Assembly: GCF_036924595.1 (NCBI RefSeq)
Contig: NZ_JAZHRV010000001.1
Coordinates: 6,076,001-6,140,000 of the forward strand
Reading direction: 5' to 3'
DNA from: Bradyrhizobium algeriense
Lineage (GTDB): Bacteria; Pseudomonadota; Alphaproteobacteria; Rhizobiales; Xanthobacteraceae
Length of the DNA: 64,000 bases
How positions within the stretch are numbered: the stretch's first letter is position 1; each line of letters begins with the position of its first letter. Positions 63,701 through 64,000 of the stretch are shown here, one piece after another. The notes beneath the pieces were generated by a model. It was given only the letters and a program-made list of their open reading frames with translations, was not told where the DNA came from and made no database searches. The translations under genes were made by a program, and so were the position numbers.

Positions 63701-64000
63701 CGCGGCCGGAGGCCGTCATCGTGGCCGGTCTCGGCGCCGAGGGCGAGCTGCGCGGATCGCATCTCGTGAATACCGTCCGGCAGGCGGTCATCGGATGGGC
63801 GCAGCGTCTGACGGAGCGGCGTCCCGTGCCGCCCGAATTCACGCTCGCGACGACACTGCTTGGCAGCGGCGGCAGCGGCATCACGGCGGGACAGGCGGCA
63901 CAACTCATCGCGCAGGGCGTGCGCGAGGCCAATGAACAGCTCGCCCGGGACGGCACCGCGCCGCCGCGCTGGCCGCGCGTGAGCCAGCTCAAGATCATCG
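60733..64000 (+). CDS. Giant double alpha/beta-hydrolase (lipase-like) protein with macro-like C-terminal domain, partial at window edge
   Basis: ATG 60733 follows GGAGGT by 5 bases, and the frame is open for 1089 codons to the end of the window. Domain 1 (about 185-430) is an alpha/beta hydrolase: LVLIHGTFSETSG (His196-Gly197) and the elbow LLTHSRGGLV with Ser263. Domain 2 (about 515-850) is LCAT/PGAP1-like: FILPGILGSNLKI (518-530), FDWRRP (585-590), elbow IAHSMGGLVARMM with Ser622, and a likely catalytic His831 in VVDADHGSL. A Pro/Arg/Ala linker leads to a domain (from 917) with HITVMNGDLTYVSEPLLIGH, GLYPDAPGS and AVIVAGLGAEGELRGSHLVN, resembling the macro-like N-terminus of M17 aminopeptidases as seen in CHAT-linked proteins. 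No signal peptide, so cytoplasmic. What follows is unseen. Confidence 0.85.
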   Translation, partial: MAAPITFVVPGVRADRGATRGAGGAALPVGRVKDSITVTAQRAAGESEVRTTAIPGEDVVLIEVAGGPELWLHPDTARELLQSQQDDPLLSRGGTTLAPGEVRIPARLQWRLEEGAAVPGATRGFLSDVLVRGIQVLTGFAEDKAADFAASKVVQAFDSKVKAGVYRLDRQPPGSLKDRTPSTIASGETPSLVLIHGTFSETSGTFGKLWNEHPELVDLLFKRFRDRVYALDHPTLGASPIANAITLAEAAPEGARLHLLTHSRGGLVAEVLARVCSEPVASVELFANDGSSAQELKKLAELVARKRISIDRVVRVACPARGTLLASKRLDAYVSVVKWALELAQIPVADELVKFLGEVARRRADPDVVPGLAAQIPDSPLVKWLHATDKPIKGDLRVVAGDLEGDSVGTWVKTLLSDAFFWTDNDLVVQTRSMYGGSPREKDSTFVLDQGGKVSHFNYFSNPRTANAIVNALALSADPPDEFRVIGPLSWSGESSTGVRAALQARGAAAAAELPALFILPGILGSNLKIDNDRIWLGWRLVNGLKQLAYDPKGTNILPDGPVGIYYDDLATFFFDDHDVKPFAFDWRRPMAAEAKRLADEVAAALDARKTSKQPVRIIAHSMGGLVARMMQIVSRSTWDRMMAADGARLLMLGTPNGGSWAPMQVLSGDDTFGNLLTSVGAPFGGNGARKLIANFPGILQLQAGLLNGLGTDATWKDLAAADLAAARRNNPWHNLPLQFAQLEWGIPTQDVLNEAVELRRALDRQRDTDLASFAHKLLLVVGKAEFTPAGYQKSDDGVMYLDAPDQGDGRVLLDSAVLPGVATWVVDADHGSLPRHKEAFGGYRDLLSMGRTDRLFTLTAAQTARGQAEPTAKPLVRSRPSRLPGGETPPQRETDVLAPAATAPAPQAKTRAAGLHITVMNGDLTYVSEPLLIGHYRALRLTGTEAVMDHAIGGAMIASLQRGLYPDAPGSHQVFVNVTTNADNPWQLPRPEAVIVAGLGAEGELRGSHLVNTVRQAVIGWAQRLTERRPVPPEFTLATTLLGSGGSGITAGQAAQLIAQGVREANEQLARDGTAPPRWPRVSQLKII

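Noticed and set aside
1..64000. tRNA, rRNA, CRISPR arrays, insertion sequences or phage integration sites
   Set aside because: No cloverleaf-like sequence, regularly spaced direct repeats, transposase or integrase gene was seen on reading both strands.

Overview
The window looks like a chromosomal segment of an alphaproteobacterium of the Bradyrhizobium group (Nitrobacteraceae, Rhizobiales). The basis is the high GC content, the protein families, three intergenic palindromic elements of kinds I know from Bradyrhizobium and Rhodopseudomonas genomes (13977-14135, 17491-17608, 29444-29549), and two promoters of the alphaproteobacterial general-stress sigma factor type (GGAAC-N16/17-CGTT). I see no tRNA, rRNA, CRISPR array or insertion sequence. 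The taxonomic call is from memory and was not searched.

Layout. 1-4168, minus strand: two LIV-type ABC permeases and a substrate-binding protein, then an intradiol ring-cleavage dioxygenase, suggesting uptake and cleavage of an aromatic compound. 4402-5553: a small proline-rich membrane protein, a fossil of a WD40 gene end, and a frameshifted mgtC. 5587-10407, minus strand: a zinc (or related metal) operon behind a Zur-like palindrome, coding for a His-rich one-helix miniprotein, ATPase, permease, metal-binding protein, COG0523 GTPase and WD40 protein. 10550-11237: a 45-residue protein under a sigma-EcfG-type promoter and a small secreted protein. 11397-13489: a metal operon with a split permease, a GDCCVxC protein and a CDF transporter. 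13575-20720: fluoride exporter, superoxide dismutase with a sigma-EcfG-type promoter, GNAT and MATE genes, DUF2147 and DUF3095 proteins, and HtpG. 20824-26210: a type I secretion ATPase and adaptor facing a divergent acidic protein that may be its cargo. 26468-30462: a cytochrome b / ethylbenzene-dehydrogenase-like haem fusion, a 2Fe-2S reductase, and a metallo-beta-lactamase-fold protein with a zinc-ribbon or rubredoxin-like head. 30688-35814: cyclase fragment, gamma-glutamyltransferase, a dead transporter-binding-protein gene, copper amine oxidase and a divergent AraC regulator.

35811-59617 is a large exopolysaccharide cluster of the Wzx/Wzy type. It contains sugar-nucleotide enzymes (UDP-glucuronate epimerase, UDP-glucose dehydrogenase, mannose-1-phosphate guanylyltransferase), an ExoY-like initiating transferase, a Wza-like export protein, a beta-barrel porin, a Wzz/BY-kinase, a polymerase, a flippase, four glycosyltransferases, two acyltransferases, two methyltransferases and a GH10 glycanase.

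The right edge (59884-64000) holds the most unusual material. A truncated gene with the N-terminal module of CHAT (caspase-like) proteins lies opposite a very long gene that runs off the window. That gene is open from 60733 to 64000 (1089 codons so far) and encodes two alpha/beta-hydrolase (lipase-like) domains followed by a domain resembling the macro-like N-terminus of M17 aminopeptidases. This combination fits the CHAT-linked bacterial conflict or programmed-death systems, but the part that would prove it lies outside the window.
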